Origin: Orbaceae bacterium ESL0727
Lineage (GTDB): Bacteria; Pseudomonadota; Gammaproteobacteria; Enterobacterales; Orbaceae
DNA length: 64,000 nt
NCBI GenBank assembly: GCA_029433345.1
Contig: JAQTHY010000001.1
Span: 744,001-808,000 of the forward strand
Reading direction: 5' to 3'
Shown piece after piece: positions 12,222 to 22,119 of the stretch. A program made the position numbers and the translations under genes. The notes under the pieces were generated by a model. It was not told where the DNA came from, did not search any database, and saw only the letters and a program-made list of their open reading frames with translations. Numbering within the stretch: the stretch's first letter is position 1; each line of letters starts with the position of its first letter.

Positions 12222-12257
12222 CGAGCCATAGTGCAACAGGCGAGCCACAATGCAACG
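12222..12257. repeat. Imperfect 17-bp direct repeat
   Basis: Two units, CGAGCCATAGTGCAACA and CGAGCCACAATGCAACG, with a 19-base period, in the 348-bp spacer between dmsC and dmsD. Fourteen of 17 bases agree. The rest of the spacer shows no gene; a 62-codon minus frame over it looks random. Confidence 0.6.
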
Positions 12258-12402
12258 TTTTGTCATCCTTTCTTTTTTCGCTATTTTCGTGATGATAATG
12301 CGTAAAATAGTCGATGCCAAGATAACCTTAGTTTCATCACATTGTCCTCGTGGATAGTCATGGATATTAAAATACATAAGTCATCAATAAGGAAAAATTG
12401 AT

Positions 12403-12972
12403 TTGGATAATATCACAACATTAGCAAAACTTTTGGGCGCCTTCTTTTATTATTCCCCTCACAGTGATGCGACTTCACCTTTGATACCGGCATTATTAGA
12501 GGTTGATAAACTGGCCGATTGGCAAAATCCAACACGTATTACGGCACAGTGCCAAACGCTTGCCGAAGAGATTGATAATCCAGAACTTGCTTATCAATTT
12601 TCGTTATTATTTGAAGGGCAAGGTACGATGGTAGCGCCGCCATGGGGATCTGTGTATCTTGATAGAGAGCATTTATTAATGGGTGAGTCTGAAGAAGCGT
12701 ATCGCCATTTTTTGCGACAAAATAATTTGCAATTAGATACCGGTATGAATGAACCAGAAGATCAATTCGGATTAATGTTAATGGCGTTTGCGTTGTTACG
12801 TGATCAGAAAAAATTTGCAGCAGCAGATTCATTGATTCATGATCATTTATTGACGTGGTCTTCCCACTATTTGACTAAATTAACGGAAAATACAGTAAGT
12901 CCATTTTATAAAGCATTGGGTATTATTGCTGATGAATTTTTAGGCTTAGTGGCGTTATCTAAGGATAAGTAA
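12403..12972 (+). CDS. dmsD: DmsD/TorD-family chaperone for Tat-exported molybdoenzymes
   Basis: 189 aa. The all-helical TorD/DmsD family binds the twin-arginine leader of DmsA and aids cofactor loading before export. Family motifs are visible: PPWGSVYLDRE around residues 80-90 and EPEDQFGLML around 120. The start is TTG at 12403, 9 bases after AAGGA; no in-frame ATG exists near it. It sits downstream of dmsABC but beyond a terminator, so it probably has its own promoter. Confidence 0.85.
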   Translation: MDNITTLAKLLGAFFYYSPHSDATSPLIPALLEVDKLADWQNPTRITAQCQTLAEEIDNPELAYQFSLLFEGQGTMVAPPWGSVYLDREHLLMGESEEAYRHFLRQNNLQLDTGMNEPEDQFGLMLMAFALLRDQKKFAAADSLIHDHLLTWSSHYLTKLTENTVSPFYKALGIIADEFLGLVALSKDK

Positions 12973-13097
12973 TCGTATTGATTATGTTTGCCTAGCTATA
13001 GATTAGGCTCTTCGTGCTTATTTTAGCGTGACTAAAAAAATAGCAAAATCACCACGAGGCGCCTAACAATCTCCACGATTGTGGTTTATGTTCTTCT

Positions 13098-13141
13098 AAT
13101 CATTGTAATTCCCTGCTTTTGTGGCGGGAATTACAATGATT
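13098..13141. other. 16-bp perfect inverted repeat without T-tract
   Basis: AATCATTGTAATTCCC and GGGAATTACAATGATT flank a 12-base loop between dmsD and ubiA. It may act as a terminator for dmsD or as a palindromic binding or processing element, but no U-rich tail follows. Confidence 0.7.
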
Positions 13142-13200
13142 AACATTGCAGCTTTTATGGTAATAGGTATAATTCCTGCATTATCTTAGCCAATAATCAT

Positions 13201-14034
13201 GTGATAATGTTAGCCTATCTACAACTTATGCGATTGGATAAGCCAATCGGGACATTACTTTTACTTTGGCCAACGCTATGGGCGTTATGGTTGACTCGGC
13301 ATGTCTCTCTTTTTATTTTCGTTATTTTTATTGCGGGCGTATTTGTCATGCGAGCGGCAGGCTGTGTCTTAAATGATTTAGCGGATCGCCAATTTGATCG
13401 TTATGTTGAACGTACACAGCATCGGCCACTTGCCCGTGGTGCGTTAACTGCGAAAAATGCATTGTGGACGTTATTGGTCTTATTGTTTGTCGCGCTGTTG
13501 TTGTTATTAACATTAAATAAATTATCTTGGTTTATTGCCGGTTTGGCGTTATTAACAACATTGATCTATCCATTTTTAAAGCGATTTACCCATTTACCCC
13601 AAGTCATGTTAGGTATTGCATTTAGTTGGGGCATTCCCATGGCATATGCCGCAACCATTGAGCAGTTCCCGATAACCTGTTGGTTACTCTGTTTTGCGAA
13701 TATTTGTTGGACGATTGCTTATGATACTGAATATGCGATGGTTGATCGCAATGATGATCTTAAAATTGGCATTAAATCTACCGCTATTTTATTTGGGCAA
13801 CATGATAAATTAATTATTGGCATATTGCAGATTGCCGCTATTATTGATCTTTTAACGATGGCAACCATCAATCATCTTTCTTTCTCATTTTATCTATGCT
13901 TGTGCTTGGCCGCTATGTTATTGGTTTATCAACAATGGTTGATTAAAGATCGCGATCGTAAGCACTGTTTCCAAGCATTTCTAAATAATAATTATGTGGG
14001 ATTTTTGATTTTTATCGGAATTTTGCTTTCTTAG
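13201..14034 (+). CDS. ubiA: 4-hydroxybenzoate octaprenyltransferase
   Basis: 277 aa inner-membrane prenyltransferase of ubiquinone synthesis, joining the polyprenyl chain to 4-hydroxybenzoate. The two Asp-rich motifs are present: NDLADRQFDR (residues ~60-70) and DTEYAMVDRNDD (~175-190). The end FLNNNYVGFLIF is typical. The GTG at 13201 or the ATG at 13207 could start it; neither has a clear ribosome site. In E. coli ubiA follows ubiC, which is absent here. It is convergent with folP, only 16 bases apart. Confidence 0.93.
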   Translation: MIMLAYLQLMRLDKPIGTLLLLWPTLWALWLTRHVSLFIFVIFIAGVFVMRAAGCVLNDLADRQFDRYVERTQHRPLARGALTAKNALWTLLVLLFVALLLLLTLNKLSWFIAGLALLTTLIYPFLKRFTHLPQVMLGIAFSWGIPMAYAATIEQFPITCWLLCFANICWTIAYDTEYAMVDRNDDLKIGIKSTAILFGQHDKLIIGILQIAAIIDLLTMATINHLSFSFYLCLCLAAMLLVYQQWLIKDRDRKHCFQAFLNNNYVGFLIFIGILLS

Positions 14035-14050
14035 TTTACTGTTATCAACG

Positions 14051-14902
14051 TTACCTTTCAGTCGAATTGTTCTGTTCGGCTTGTGTTGCTTGGACAATTT
14101 GTAATGCTTCAAATGTTTCTTTCACATCATGTACACGAATAATTTGCGCCCCTTTCATGGCAGCAATCACGGCACAAGATACACTACCAATAGTACGTTC
14201 AAGTGGTGGAACGTGTAAGACTTGTCCAATCATGGATTTTCGTGACATACCCACTAATAGTGGTAATCCGAAATGATGAAATTTTTCGAGCGTGGCAAGA
14301 AGGCGATAATTATTTGCCACCGTTTTGCCAAAACCAAAACCGGGATCTAAGATGATTTTTTCTCTGGCAATACCTGCATTAACGCAACGGGCAATATGAT
14401 CGGTAAAGAATTGATCAACTTCATCATAAATATCATGATCATAATGTGGTGCTTGCTGCATTGTTTTGGGATCACCTTGCATATGCATAATGCAGACAGG
14501 TAAGCCGGTTTGTTGGACGGCTTCTAGGGCGCCAGGCCATGTCAATGCGCGGATATCGTTAATTAAATGAACGCCTGCTTTGGCCGCTTCGCAAATAACT
14601 TCTGGTTTTGAGGTGTCCACTGAAATCCATACATCAAAATAGTGTGCGATTTTTTCAATTAATGGAATAACACGATCCAACTCTTCTTGGGTCGATACAT
14701 CACTGGCACCTGGACGTGTTGATTCACCGCCAACATCAATAAATGTTGCTCCGGCTTCTATCAAACCATCAACACGGCGTATTGCAGCATCAAGATTATT
14801 ATATTTACCACCATCAGAAAACGAGTCCGGTGTCATATTGATGATGCCCATGACATTAGGAAAGGAGAGATCCATAATATGATTATGAAAATGAATTTCC
14901 AT
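14051..14902 (-). CDS. folP: Dihydropteroate synthase
   Basis: 283 aa TIM-barrel enzyme of folate synthesis, joining p-aminobenzoate to dihydropterin pyrophosphate; target of sulfonamides. Signature motifs are present: MGIINMTPDSFSDGG, GGESTRPGA, DPGFGFGK and GMSRKS. The ATG follows AAGGA by 7 bases. It is last in the rlmE-ftsH-folP block. In E. coli glmM follows folP; here a convergent ubiA follows instead. Confidence 0.96.
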   Translation of the reverse strand: MEIHFHNHIMDLSFPNVMGIINMTPDSFSDGGKYNNLDAAIRRVDGLIEAGATFIDVGGESTRPGASDVSTQEELDRVIPLIEKIAHYFDVWISVDTSKPEVICEAAKAGVHLINDIRALTWPGALEAVQQTGLPVCIMHMQGDPKTMQQAPHYDHDIYDEVDQFFTDHIARCVNAGIAREKIILDPGFGFGKTVANNYRLLATLEKFHHFGLPLLVGMSRKSMIGQVLHVPPLERTIGSVSCAVIAAMKGAQIIRVHDVKETFEALQIVQATQAEQNNSTER

Positions 14903-14987
14903 GATATTGTCCTTATCGTTGTGGTGTTAGTGAACGGGGTAACATAAACGCGCCGTAGCGCGTCTATATCATTTGACAAGAGAAGAA

Positions 14988-16856
14988 TTAATCTTTTTGT
15001 GGTGGAGGTGTAAATCCTTCATTAGGAATCTCTTTAGATACTTCTTCTTCTTTCTCTGTCCAGCCTTCTGGTGGTGTAAGTGGTTGATGAGAAATTAACT
15101 CTGCCACCTGTTTGGCATCGATTGTCTCATATTTTATCAAGGCATCTTTCATGGCGTGGAGTATATCGATATTTTCCGTTAGCAATGTTCGAGCACGTTG
15201 ATAATTACGATCAATAATATTTTTGACTTCTTCATCAATAATGCGGGCAGTTTCATCAGAAATATCTTTTGGACGCCCGTAAGCACTGTCTGGATCCATC
15301 TCGTAAAATAAAGGCCCTAGACGCTCAGAAAAGCCCCATTGTGTCACCATAGCCCTAGCGTATTGGGTGGCAACTTTGATGTCATTCGATGCGCCCGTTG
15401 AGATTTTATCTGCGCCGTAAATTAACTCTTCAGCGATTCGTCCACCATATAATGTGGCGATATCACCTTCTAGTTTTTCACGACTTTCACTGATGCGATC
15501 ACCTTCTGGTAAAAAGAAGGTAACACCTAATGCACGTCCACGTGGGATAATTGTCACTTTATGAATAGGATCATGATCTGGCATTAGGTAACCAATAATG
15601 GCATGTCCAGCTTCATGATAAGCTGTGGATACCAGTTGTTCTGGTGTCATTGTTAATGAACGACGTTCAGTGCCCATGTTAATTTTGTCTTTTGCTTCCT
15701 CAAATTCATTCATGGAGACTAATCGTTTATTACGACGAGCAGTAAAGAGCGCCGCTTCGTTAACCAGATTAGCGAGATCAGCACCCGAATAGCCAGGCGT
15801 ACCACGGGCTAATACCGACAAATCCACATCAGGTGCTAAAGGAACTTTACGGCTATGTACCGCAAGAATCTGTTCGCGCCCTTTCATGTCAGGTAAACCA
15901 ATTTGTACTTGACGATCAAAACGGCCCGGACGTAGTAAAGCTGGATCTAAAATATCGGCACGGTTAGTTGCTGCAATAATAATGATGCCGCTATTTGGTT
16001 CAAAACCATCCATTTCGACGAGCATTTGGTTTAGTGTTTGTTCACGTTCGTCATGTCCACCCATTGAACCTGAACCACGTTTACGCCCAACCGCATCAAT
16101 TTCGTCAATAAAAATGATACAAGGTGAATGTTTGCGTGCTTGTTCGAATAGGTCCCGAACACGTGATGCACCAACACCAACAAACATTTCCACAAAATCA
16201 GAACCTGAAATACTAAAGAATGGAACGTTAGCTTCACCCGCAATAGCTTTTGCTAATAGGGTTTTACCAGTACCCGGCGGCCCAACCATCAAAATTCCTT
16301 TAGGTATACGACCACCTAATTTTTGATATTTACCTGGATCACGTAAAAAATCGACGACTTCAGTCACTTCTTGTTTGGCTTCTTCGCTACCAGCTACATC
16401 ACTAAATTTTGTTTTAACTTGATCAGGTGTGAGCATGCGGGCTTTACTTTTGCCAACTGACATAGGACCGCCTTTGCCGCCACCTTGCATTTGGCGCATC
16501 ATAAATAGCCAAAAACCAATTAAAAAGATAATTGGAAACCAAGAAATGAGGATATTAGCGATTAGACTTGGTTTTTCGTCGGGTGTACCAAAGACATTGA
16601 CTTTATTAAGGACTAAATCGTCCATTAATTTATCATCAAAGTAAGGAATATAAGTGACATAACTACCATTATTTTTAGTAGTCGCCACAATTTCGCGTCC
16701 ATTAATACGAACTTCTTGGAGTTTGCCGCTCGTAATATCAGAATTAAATTGCGTATAATTGACCTGTGGTCCACTGTTTGATACAGAGCTATATTGATTG
16801 AATGCAGCAATTAACACTACCGCGATAATGCCCCAGATCAATAAATTCTTTACCAT
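14988..16856 (-). CDS. ftsH: ATP-dependent zinc metalloprotease FtsH
   Basis: 622 aa from the ATG at 16856 (MVKNLLIW, matching the usual start). A TTG three codons upstream has GAGAGG at good spacing and is an alternative. Two N-terminal helices flank a periplasmic part. The AAA+ domain has Walker A GPPGTGKT (192-199) and FIDEID (249-254). The zinc protease motif HEAGH is at 414-418. It degrades membrane proteins and regulators such as sigma-32 and LpxC. rlmE lies 85 bases upstream on the same strand, as in E. coli. Confidence 0.97.
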   Translation of the reverse strand: MVKNLLIWGIIAVVLIAAFNQYSSVSNSGPQVNYTQFNSDITSGKLQEVRINGREIVATTKNNGSYVTYIPYFDDKLMDDLVLNKVNVFGTPDEKPSLIANILISWFPIIFLIGFWLFMMRQMQGGGKGGPMSVGKSKARMLTPDQVKTKFSDVAGSEEAKQEVTEVVDFLRDPGKYQKLGGRIPKGILMVGPPGTGKTLLAKAIAGEANVPFFSISGSDFVEMFVGVGASRVRDLFEQARKHSPCIIFIDEIDAVGRKRGSGSMGGHDEREQTLNQMLVEMDGFEPNSGIIIIAATNRADILDPALLRPGRFDRQVQIGLPDMKGREQILAVHSRKVPLAPDVDLSVLARGTPGYSGADLANLVNEAALFTARRNKRLVSMNEFEEAKDKINMGTERRSLTMTPEQLVSTAYHEAGHAIIGYLMPDHDPIHKVTIIPRGRALGVTFFLPEGDRISESREKLEGDIATLYGGRIAEELIYGADKISTGASNDIKVATQYARAMVTQWGFSERLGPLFYEMDPDSAYGRPKDISDETARIIDEEVKNIIDRNYQRARTLLTENIDILHAMKDALIKYETIDAKQVAELISHQPLTPPEGWTEKEEEVSKEIPNEGFTPPPQKD

Positions 16857-16941
16857 GTCGCTCAAAAGAAAAACCTCTCAAAGATAATTAACATTACGAC
16901 TAAAATCAGATTAGCATGGTACTACAAAATTATGCTACTGG

Positions 16942-17568
16942 CTACTTCATACCCGTAGCAACAATATAAACTTCGCGCGATCTGGCGCGTGATGCTTCAG
17001 GTTTACGAATTTTGACTGTTTTGAAGAGTGATCGAATCTCTTTTAGATAATTTTCAAATCCTTCTCCTTGAAATACTTTTACAATAAAACTGCCATTTTG
17101 AGCAAGTACATCACGACACATATCAAGTGCAAGCTCAACCAGATACATAGCTCTTGGAATATCAACCGCAGGTTGACCACTCATATTAGGCGCCATGTCT
17201 GACATGACGACTTGCACTTTTTTTTCGCCGACGCGTTCTAATAACGTTTGTAAAACAGCTTTATCGCGGAAGTCGCCTTGTAAGAAATCAACCCCGACAA
17301 TCGGGTCCATGGGTAAGAGATCACAGGCAATAATGCGCCCTTGATTGCCGATTATGGATGCCGCATATTGTGACCAGCCGCCAGGCGCTGCCCCTAAATC
17401 GACAACGGTTATGCCGGGTTTAAAGAGTTTATCACTTTGCTGGATCTCTTCGAGTTTGAACCAAGCTCGCGATCGTAACCCTTTTTTTTGTGCTTGTAAG
17501 ACAAAACGGTCTTTAAAATGTTCTTGTAACCAGCGGGTAGAACTGGCTGATCGTTTTTTACTACTCAT
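16942..17568 (-). CDS. rlmE: 23S rRNA 2'-O-ribose U2552 methyltransferase
   Basis: 208 aa, the normal length for RlmE (FtsJ/RrmJ). It methylates U2552 in the 50S subunit using S-adenosylmethionine. The SAM motif [12 protein letters not shown] is near residue 60, and the catalytic Lys-Asp-Lys-Glu set fits [29 protein letters not shown] and the C-terminal RSREVY. It is first in the rlmE-ftsH-folP block and divergent from yhbY, as in E. coli. Confidence 0.96.
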   Translation of the reverse strand: MSSKKRSASSTRWLQEHFKDRFVLQAQKKGLRSRAWFKLEEIQQSDKLFKPGITVVDLGAAPGGWSQYAASIIGNQGRIIACDLLPMDPIVGVDFLQGDFRDKAVLQTLLERVGEKKVQVVMSDMAPNMSGQPAVDIPRAMYLVELALDMCRDVLAQNGSFIVKVFQGEGFENYLKEIRSLFKTVKIRKPEASRARSREVYIVATGMK

Positions 17569-17778
17569 GTTGTTTACTCATTATTTTTATCACATATTGA
17601 CATTTTGTCTGTGATATTTAGAAAACAGGAAATAAGATTGCAAACCTTATACTTGACTATTTTACCTATCTTTTGGTGATATGAGTCGACGGAATCATAA
17701 AGGTCTGCAACTTACATGGTAATCACTTTATATATAGGGTAGAATAGCAAAATAACAACTTACTGTGATAAAAAATTA

Positions 17779-18072
17779 ATGAATTTATCTAATAGACAGA
17801 AACAATATTTAAAAGGCGAAGCGCACTTATTAAAACCAGTCGTCATGATAGGCTCGAATGGTTTTACTGAAGGTGTATTGGCAGAGATTGAAAATGCACT
17901 GAATTTTCATGAACTCATTAAAATTAAAATTGCTGTAGAAGATCGGGAAACCAAGCAGTTGATTTGCGATGCTATCGTTCGTGAAACAGGCGCCATTGCG
18001 GTGCAATTGGTGGGTTCAGTTTTGACATTATTTCGTCCAAGTAAAGAACAGAAAATCACGTTACCGAAATAA
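17779..18072 (+). CDS. yhbY: Ribosome assembly RNA-binding protein YhbY
   Basis: 97 aa single CRM domain that binds pre-50S particles. The GxxG loop is seen in MIGSNGFTEGV. Start ATG at 17779. It is divergent from rlmE and convergent with greA, the same order as in E. coli, and a bidirectional terminator follows at 18118-18142. Confidence 0.93.
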   Translation: MNLSNRQKQYLKGEAHLLKPVVMIGSNGFTEGVLAEIENALNFHELIKIKIAVEDRETKQLICDAIVRETGAIAVQLVGSVLTLFRPSKEQKITLPK

Positions 18073-18117
18073 TTAATGGTGAGTGTGATATCGTTAAATC
18101 AACTAGAAAGTGAAGGA

Positions 18118-18142
18118 AATAGGGCATTATGCCCTATTTTTT
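18118..18142 (+). terminator. yhbY: Terminator between yhbY and greA
   Basis: AATAGGGC, ATTAT, GCCCTATT then TTTT on the plus strand. On the minus strand the same hairpin is followed by a moderately T-rich run, so it can serve both converging genes. Confidence 0.85.
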
Positions 18143-18172
18143 ATGATAACGTGATAACGTAACGTGATGAGA

Positions 18173-18649
18173 TCAAATATATTCCACTTTACTAATATCG
18201 AATTCGACTTCCCCACCTGGGGTTTTGATCTGAACAGTATCGCCATCTTCTTTACCAACTAATCCCCGTGCAATAGGTGAGTTGATTGAAATTAAGTTAT
18301 GTTTAAAGTCAGCTTCATCATCGCCGACAATGCGATACGTGATCTCTTCGTCGGTTGCGGTATTAATGACAGAGACAGTTGCACCAAAAACAATACGGCC
18401 ATTATTTTTCATTTTGGTGACATCAATGATTTGTGCTTGCGATAGTTTAGCTTCAATTTCTTGGATGCGACCTTCACAAAAGCCTTGTTGTTCTCGTGCG
18501 GCATGATATTCGGCATTTTCTTTCAAATCACCGTGTTCCCTTGCTTCGGCGATGGCGGCAGTGATCTGAGGTCTTTTGACATTTTTTAACTCTTCAAGTT
18601 CAGCACGTAATAATTCGGCTCCCTTGACGGTCATTGGGATCTGTTTCAT
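18173..18649 (-). CDS. greA: Transcription elongation factor GreA
   Basis: 158 aa, the standard length. GreA enters the RNA polymerase secondary channel and stimulates cleavage of backtracked RNA. The N-terminal coiled coil (about residues 1-75) carries the acidic tip around [15 protein letters not shown]; the C-terminal FKBP-like domain ends in [13 protein letters not shown] terminator-like hairpin lies between its likely promoter and the start codon (18708-18751). Confidence 0.96.
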   Translation of the reverse strand: MKQIPMTVKGAELLRAELEELKNVKRPQITAAIAEAREHGDLKENAEYHAAREQQGFCEGRIQEIEAKLSQAQIIDVTKMKNNGRIVFGATVSVINTATDEEITYRIVGDDEADFKHNLISINSPIARGLVGKEDGDTVQIKTPGGEVEFDISKVEYI

Positions 18650-18707
18650 CTCTATTTTCTCCCGTAAATATTAAAAAGTTTATCTAGCAGTATGTAAAAA
18701 ATAATAT

Positions 18708-18751
18708 AAAAAAACCAGCTCTCCTTCATCTTTATTAATAGAGAGGGCTAG
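18708..18751 (-). promoter_or_regulatory. greA leader hairpin with T-tract (GraL-like attenuator)
   Basis: On the minus strand CTAGCCCTCTC, an AT-rich loop, GGAGAGCTGG and then seven T. The stem contains a small bulge. It sits about 60 bases before the greA start and downstream of a candidate promoter, the place where E. coli releases the short greA-leader RNA GraL. Use as an attenuator is inferred. Confidence 0.6.
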
Positions 18752-18795
18752 TGATAACTGCCATTTTTTATTTAAAAACTATTCATTTAGAAATA

Positions 18796-18823
18796 ATAAT
18801 AGTTACCGATATCTTAACTGCAA
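18796..18823 (-). promoter_or_regulatory. greA: Candidate greA promoter
   Basis: Minus strand TTGCAG, 16 bases, TATTAT. A transcript from here would reach the leader hairpin after about 40 bases. Confidence 0.45.
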
Positions 18824-18932
18824 ATGTAGATTAATAACAACTTATTTGTAGTGAAATTTGGTGCTATTTTTCTTAAAATCGAGTATCGTAATGTTATCAT
18901 TAGCAATTTGGTATATCTTTTACTTTTTACAT

Positions 18933-20543
18933 ATGCATCGTTTACGACTCTCTTTTCTTATTTTGATCGCCATTATTTGGTTTGTCGTTTTGTTGCCTTA
19001 TTTTCTTGTGCAAACCTCGTGGGGAGCAGGAATTTTAAGTCAGCAATTATCCAAACTCACTGGCTATACCGTGTCGATTGGTGAAGTTAGCCATTCTATT
19101 ACTCATTTTGATCAAATTACCTTAAGTAATGTCGTTATCAGCACCGATCAATCGATGACAGGTAAACCAGAGGAGATCGTCAATATTGCCAAATTAGTGG
19201 TTGGTCTTGATAAACAAGAACCATGGCAATTACAATATTTTAATTTTCTGACTGTCTATAATGGTACTATTAACGATCTAAATACCACACGCAGCTTGGT
19301 GAGCGCGAACAGTGTGCAGTTTGTCGATTCGGTGATTAATTTGCGTCTTGCGGGTGAAGAAATCGTTTTACAAAGTGCGACTGGTGGTATTAAGCCTTTC
19401 AATGCGCCGGGTGGTGATTATCAATTTGATTTAACTTCACAAACTGTATTGTTTAACAATCTTCCTTTTAAATCTCTCTTAATTCAAGGATTTCAGCGCG
19501 ATGGTTTGATGAACTTAACCAATATCGGTGGGAGTTTTAATCGCGGCTTTTTTGTGAGTAAATTAGCTATTCTAGCGGATAACAGTTTAGATATTGATCA
19601 GCTACAGATTAATAATCTTAATTTTCAGTTAGCTGTTGATCAAGATGAAATAGGTGATTTTTTTGCTGTCTTCCCTAAGATGACTATTCGTCATTTTTCT
19701 CTTATTGAGAGTAGTTTTATGACATCGGATTTTTCAATCGAAAAGGGCAATATTGAAGCAACAAATTTACGTTATGATAATGGTTGGCATTTAGCACAAG
19801 GTTCTTTGATTTTCAATGCATCGGCAATGACGTGGTATGATAATCTGCTTTATTCTCCTTTAATACAATTGCGGGCAGATGACGATAAAATCATAATTGA
19901 AAAAGCACTGGCTACTTGGAATCAAGGTAATGTTAATTTTACAGGTAGTTGGCAAAATAATAATCTACAACTCGATCAACTGATTATTGCGGGTGCTAAT
20001 TACCAGTTACCCGAAAAATTTCGCGATTACGCATTACCGGGACTATTTAATCAAATTACCCTTAAAAATGTGATGGTTTTGCCAAGTACATTATTGGCGA
20101 CTAACCCAGATTATTCATTTAGATTTACCAATTTTGAAATCTCAGGTACGGATATTGTGGTTGCTCAGGCGGGTAAATTAGGTTTATATGCCGGAACGCT
20201 TTTTTCTAAAGCAGAAAGTGGCACATTTAGGGGTGTCAATATGCGATATCCCGATTTGAGTGTGCGAATTTTAGCAGAAAATAATAGCGTATTTAAATTT
20301 AGTACACTGCTTGATCAAGGTATGTTCGAATCTACAGCAACTATTGACTTAACCAAGGCTGAATTGTCCGCGCTTAAAGTCAATGCCTATAATGTCGATA
20401 GCGCCGTTTTAAATCAATGGCAATTAGTCAAAAATCCGCCTGTAGCAACTAATTTTAATGCTGATTTAAGCGGTAAAATATCACCATTCAATTTATCTGG
20501 TACGGTCTTTGCCAATAATAGTAGTTATACTGTTACGCCGTAA
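18933..20543 (+). CDS. yicH: AsmA-family inner-membrane protein, YicH-like
   Basis: 536 aa from the ATG at 18933, which aligns with the YicH start; in-frame ATG 18891 and TTG 18858 would add a second hydrophobic stretch. One N-terminal membrane anchor (about residues 5-28) is followed by QTSWGAGILSQQLSKLTGY and a long beta-rich periplasmic region, the AsmA-like pattern. Relatives include AsmA, TamB and YhdP, which are linked to outer-membrane lipid homeostasis; the exact role of YicH is not known. It is a single gene, with one dispersed repeat just after the stop. Confidence 0.75.
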   Translation: MHRLRLSFLILIAIIWFVVLLPYFLVQTSWGAGILSQQLSKLTGYTVSIGEVSHSITHFDQITLSNVVISTDQSMTGKPEEIVNIAKLVVGLDKQEPWQLQYFNFLTVYNGTINDLNTTRSLVSANSVQFVDSVINLRLAGEEIVLQSATGGIKPFNAPGGDYQFDLTSQTVLFNNLPFKSLLIQGFQRDGLMNLTNIGGSFNRGFFVSKLAILADNSLDIDQLQINNLNFQLAVDQDEIGDFFAVFPKMTIRHFSLIESSFMTSDFSIEKGNIEATNLRYDNGWHLAQGSLIFNASAMTWYDNLLYSPLIQLRADDDKIIIEKALATWNQGNVNFTGSWQNNNLQLDQLIIAGANYQLPEKFRDYALPGLFNQITLKNVMVLPSTLLATNPDYSFRFTNFEISGTDIVVAQAGKLGLYAGTLFSKAESGTFRGVNMRYPDLSVRILAENNSVFKFSTLLDQGMFESTATIDLTKAELSALKVNAYNVDSAVLNQWQLVKNPPVATNFNADLSGKISPFNLSGTVFANNSSYTVTP

Positions 20544-20584
20544 TCTTGATTTTTAGAAAATCATGCTTATATATATTCTTATAA

Positions 20585-20623
20585 GGATGTTTCAGAGATT
20601 ACCTACGTTTATGTATAATTTTT
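20585..20623 (+). repeat. Dispersed repeat, copy B
   Basis: GGATGTTTCAGA, seven variable bases, TACGTTTATGT and an AT-rich end, 41 bases after the yicH stop and before hslR. Gap-free match to the other full copies. Confidence 0.75.
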
Positions 20624-20743
20624 AGCATCCTGTACCGGATGCTGATACGTATTACCCGGCAAGATGACCGTTTTATGCCACCACTGATAGTCATGGATAA
20701 TTAACCATCATGAAAGAAATAAACAGATATTAATGAGGTTAGC

Positions 20744-21130
20744 ATGGAACCGGTAAGGTTAGATAAATGGTTATGGGTTGCGCGATTTTATAAAACCCGA
20801 TCATTGGCGCGAGAAATGGTTGATGGCGGTAAGGTGCATTATAATGGGCAGCGTACTAAACCAAGTAAAATAGTTGAAATTGGGGCGATGCTACAATTAC
20901 GACAAGGTTGTGAGCGGAAAGAGATTCGTATTTTGGCAATTGGTGACAAACGGGGTTCGGCAGATCAAGCTAGCAAGCTCTATCAAGAGACATCTGAGAG
21001 TCTTTTGAAGCGTGAACAAATCGCACAAGCTCGCAAATTTAATGCATTGACTATGCCCCATCCAGACAGACGACCTGATAAAAAAGAGCGTCGTCATTTG
21101 ATTAAATTTAAACATTCACAAGATGTGTAA
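20744..21130 (+). CDS. hslR: Heat shock protein 15, ribosome-associated
   Basis: 128 aa with an S4 RNA-binding fold (VRLDKWLWVARFYKTRSLAREMV near the start). Hsp15 binds free 50S subunits that still carry a nascent chain and helps recycle them. GAGG lies 5 bases before the ATG. hslO follows 25 bases later, so hslR-hslO is an operon as in E. coli. Confidence 0.95.
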   Translation: MEPVRLDKWLWVARFYKTRSLAREMVDGGKVHYNGQRTKPSKIVEIGAMLQLRQGCERKEIRILAIGDKRGSADQASKLYQETSESLLKREQIAQARKFNALTMPHPDRRPDKKERRHLIKFKHSQDV

Positions 21131-21155
21131 AGACATTCTATAAATGAGGCCTAAG

Positions 21156-22019
21156 ATGGATACACTAAATCGATTTTTATTTGATAATCACCCTGTTCGC
21201 GGTGAAATTACCCGTCTAGAAGAGACCTATCAAGCCATTTTAGCAACTAATAATTACCCCGTCGCCGTGCAAAAACTGCTAGGGGAGCTGTTAGTCATAA
21301 CCAGTTTATTAACCGCAACACTCAAATTTGAAGGTGATATTGCGGTGCAATTACAAGGTGATGGTCCTTTAACATTGGCCGTTATTAATGGTAATGATCG
21401 GCAAGAATTACGGGGGGTGGCACGCGTTAAAGGTGACATTGCTGATAATGCGACACTTAAAGAGATGGTGGGCAGTGGTTATATCGTCATTACAATTACC
21501 CCAAAAGAGGGTGAACGTTATCAAGGTATTGTCGGTTTAGAAAAAGAGACGCTGATAGGCTGTATTGAACACTATTTTATGCAATCAGAACAATTGATGA
21601 CTAGGTTATTTGTTAAAACAGGTGTACATCAGCATAAGGCGATAGCTGCCGGTATTTTATTGCAGATTTTGCCGGCTAATGAGAATAGTGAAGCATCCTT
21701 GGCGCATTTAGCAACATTAACTGAAACGATTACCAGTGATGAACTGTTTCAGTTGCCAATTGATGAAATTTTATATCGACTCTATAACCAAGAAGATGTT
21801 CGTCTTTTCGAAACCGATGAAGTGCATTTTAAATGTAGCTGTTCTCGTGAGCGCTGTGCGGCATCGTTAATGACACTACCGGCGAGTGAAATTGATCAAA
21901 TTTTAGCAGAAGATGGTAAGATTAATATGCATTGTGATTATTGTGGTGCAGATTATCTGTTCGATAAAATTGATATCGAGGAGTTGCGTAAAAAAAATGT
22001 CCCTAAAGCTGTTAATTAG
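21156..22019 (+). CDS. hslO: Redox-regulated chaperone Hsp33
   Basis: 287 aa from the ATG at 21156, chosen because GAGG lies 6 bases upstream; an in-frame ATG at 21144 overlaps that site. Hsp33 becomes an active holdase on oxidation. The C-terminal zinc switch is present as CSCSRERC (about 229-236) and CDYCG (about 261-265). It is the second gene of hslR-hslO. Confidence 0.96.
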   Translation: MDTLNRFLFDNHPVRGEITRLEETYQAILATNNYPVAVQKLLGELLVITSLLTATLKFEGDIAVQLQGDGPLTLAVINGNDRQELRGVARVKGDIADNATLKEMVGSGYIVITITPKEGERYQGIVGLEKETLIGCIEHYFMQSEQLMTRLFVKTGVHQHKAIAAGILLQILPANENSEASLAHLATLTETITSDELFQLPIDEILYRLYNQEDVRLFETDEVHFKCSCSRERCAASLMTLPASEIDQILAEDGKINMHCDYCGADYLFDKIDIEELRKKNVPKAVN

Positions 22020-22045
22020 TTGTATTTTTTACTGGCATCTTCTAA

Positions 22046-22084
22046 GGATATTTGACATAAACGTATAGTGATTCTGAAAGTTAC
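22046..22084 (-). repeat. Dispersed repeat, copy C (minus strand)
   Basis: Read on the minus strand: TTTCAGA, seven variable bases, TACGTTTATGT, then CAAATA. It lies in the convergent spacer between hslO and trmO, so a promoter role here is unlikely. Confidence 0.75.
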
Positions 22085-22119
22085 AACACAATATTTTTAT
22101 CTGTTTTTATTCGACGTGG

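Noticed and set aside
12189-12377. 62-codon minus-strand frame between dmsC and dmsD
   Set aside because: No ribosome site or similarity; the region instead shows a short direct repeat.
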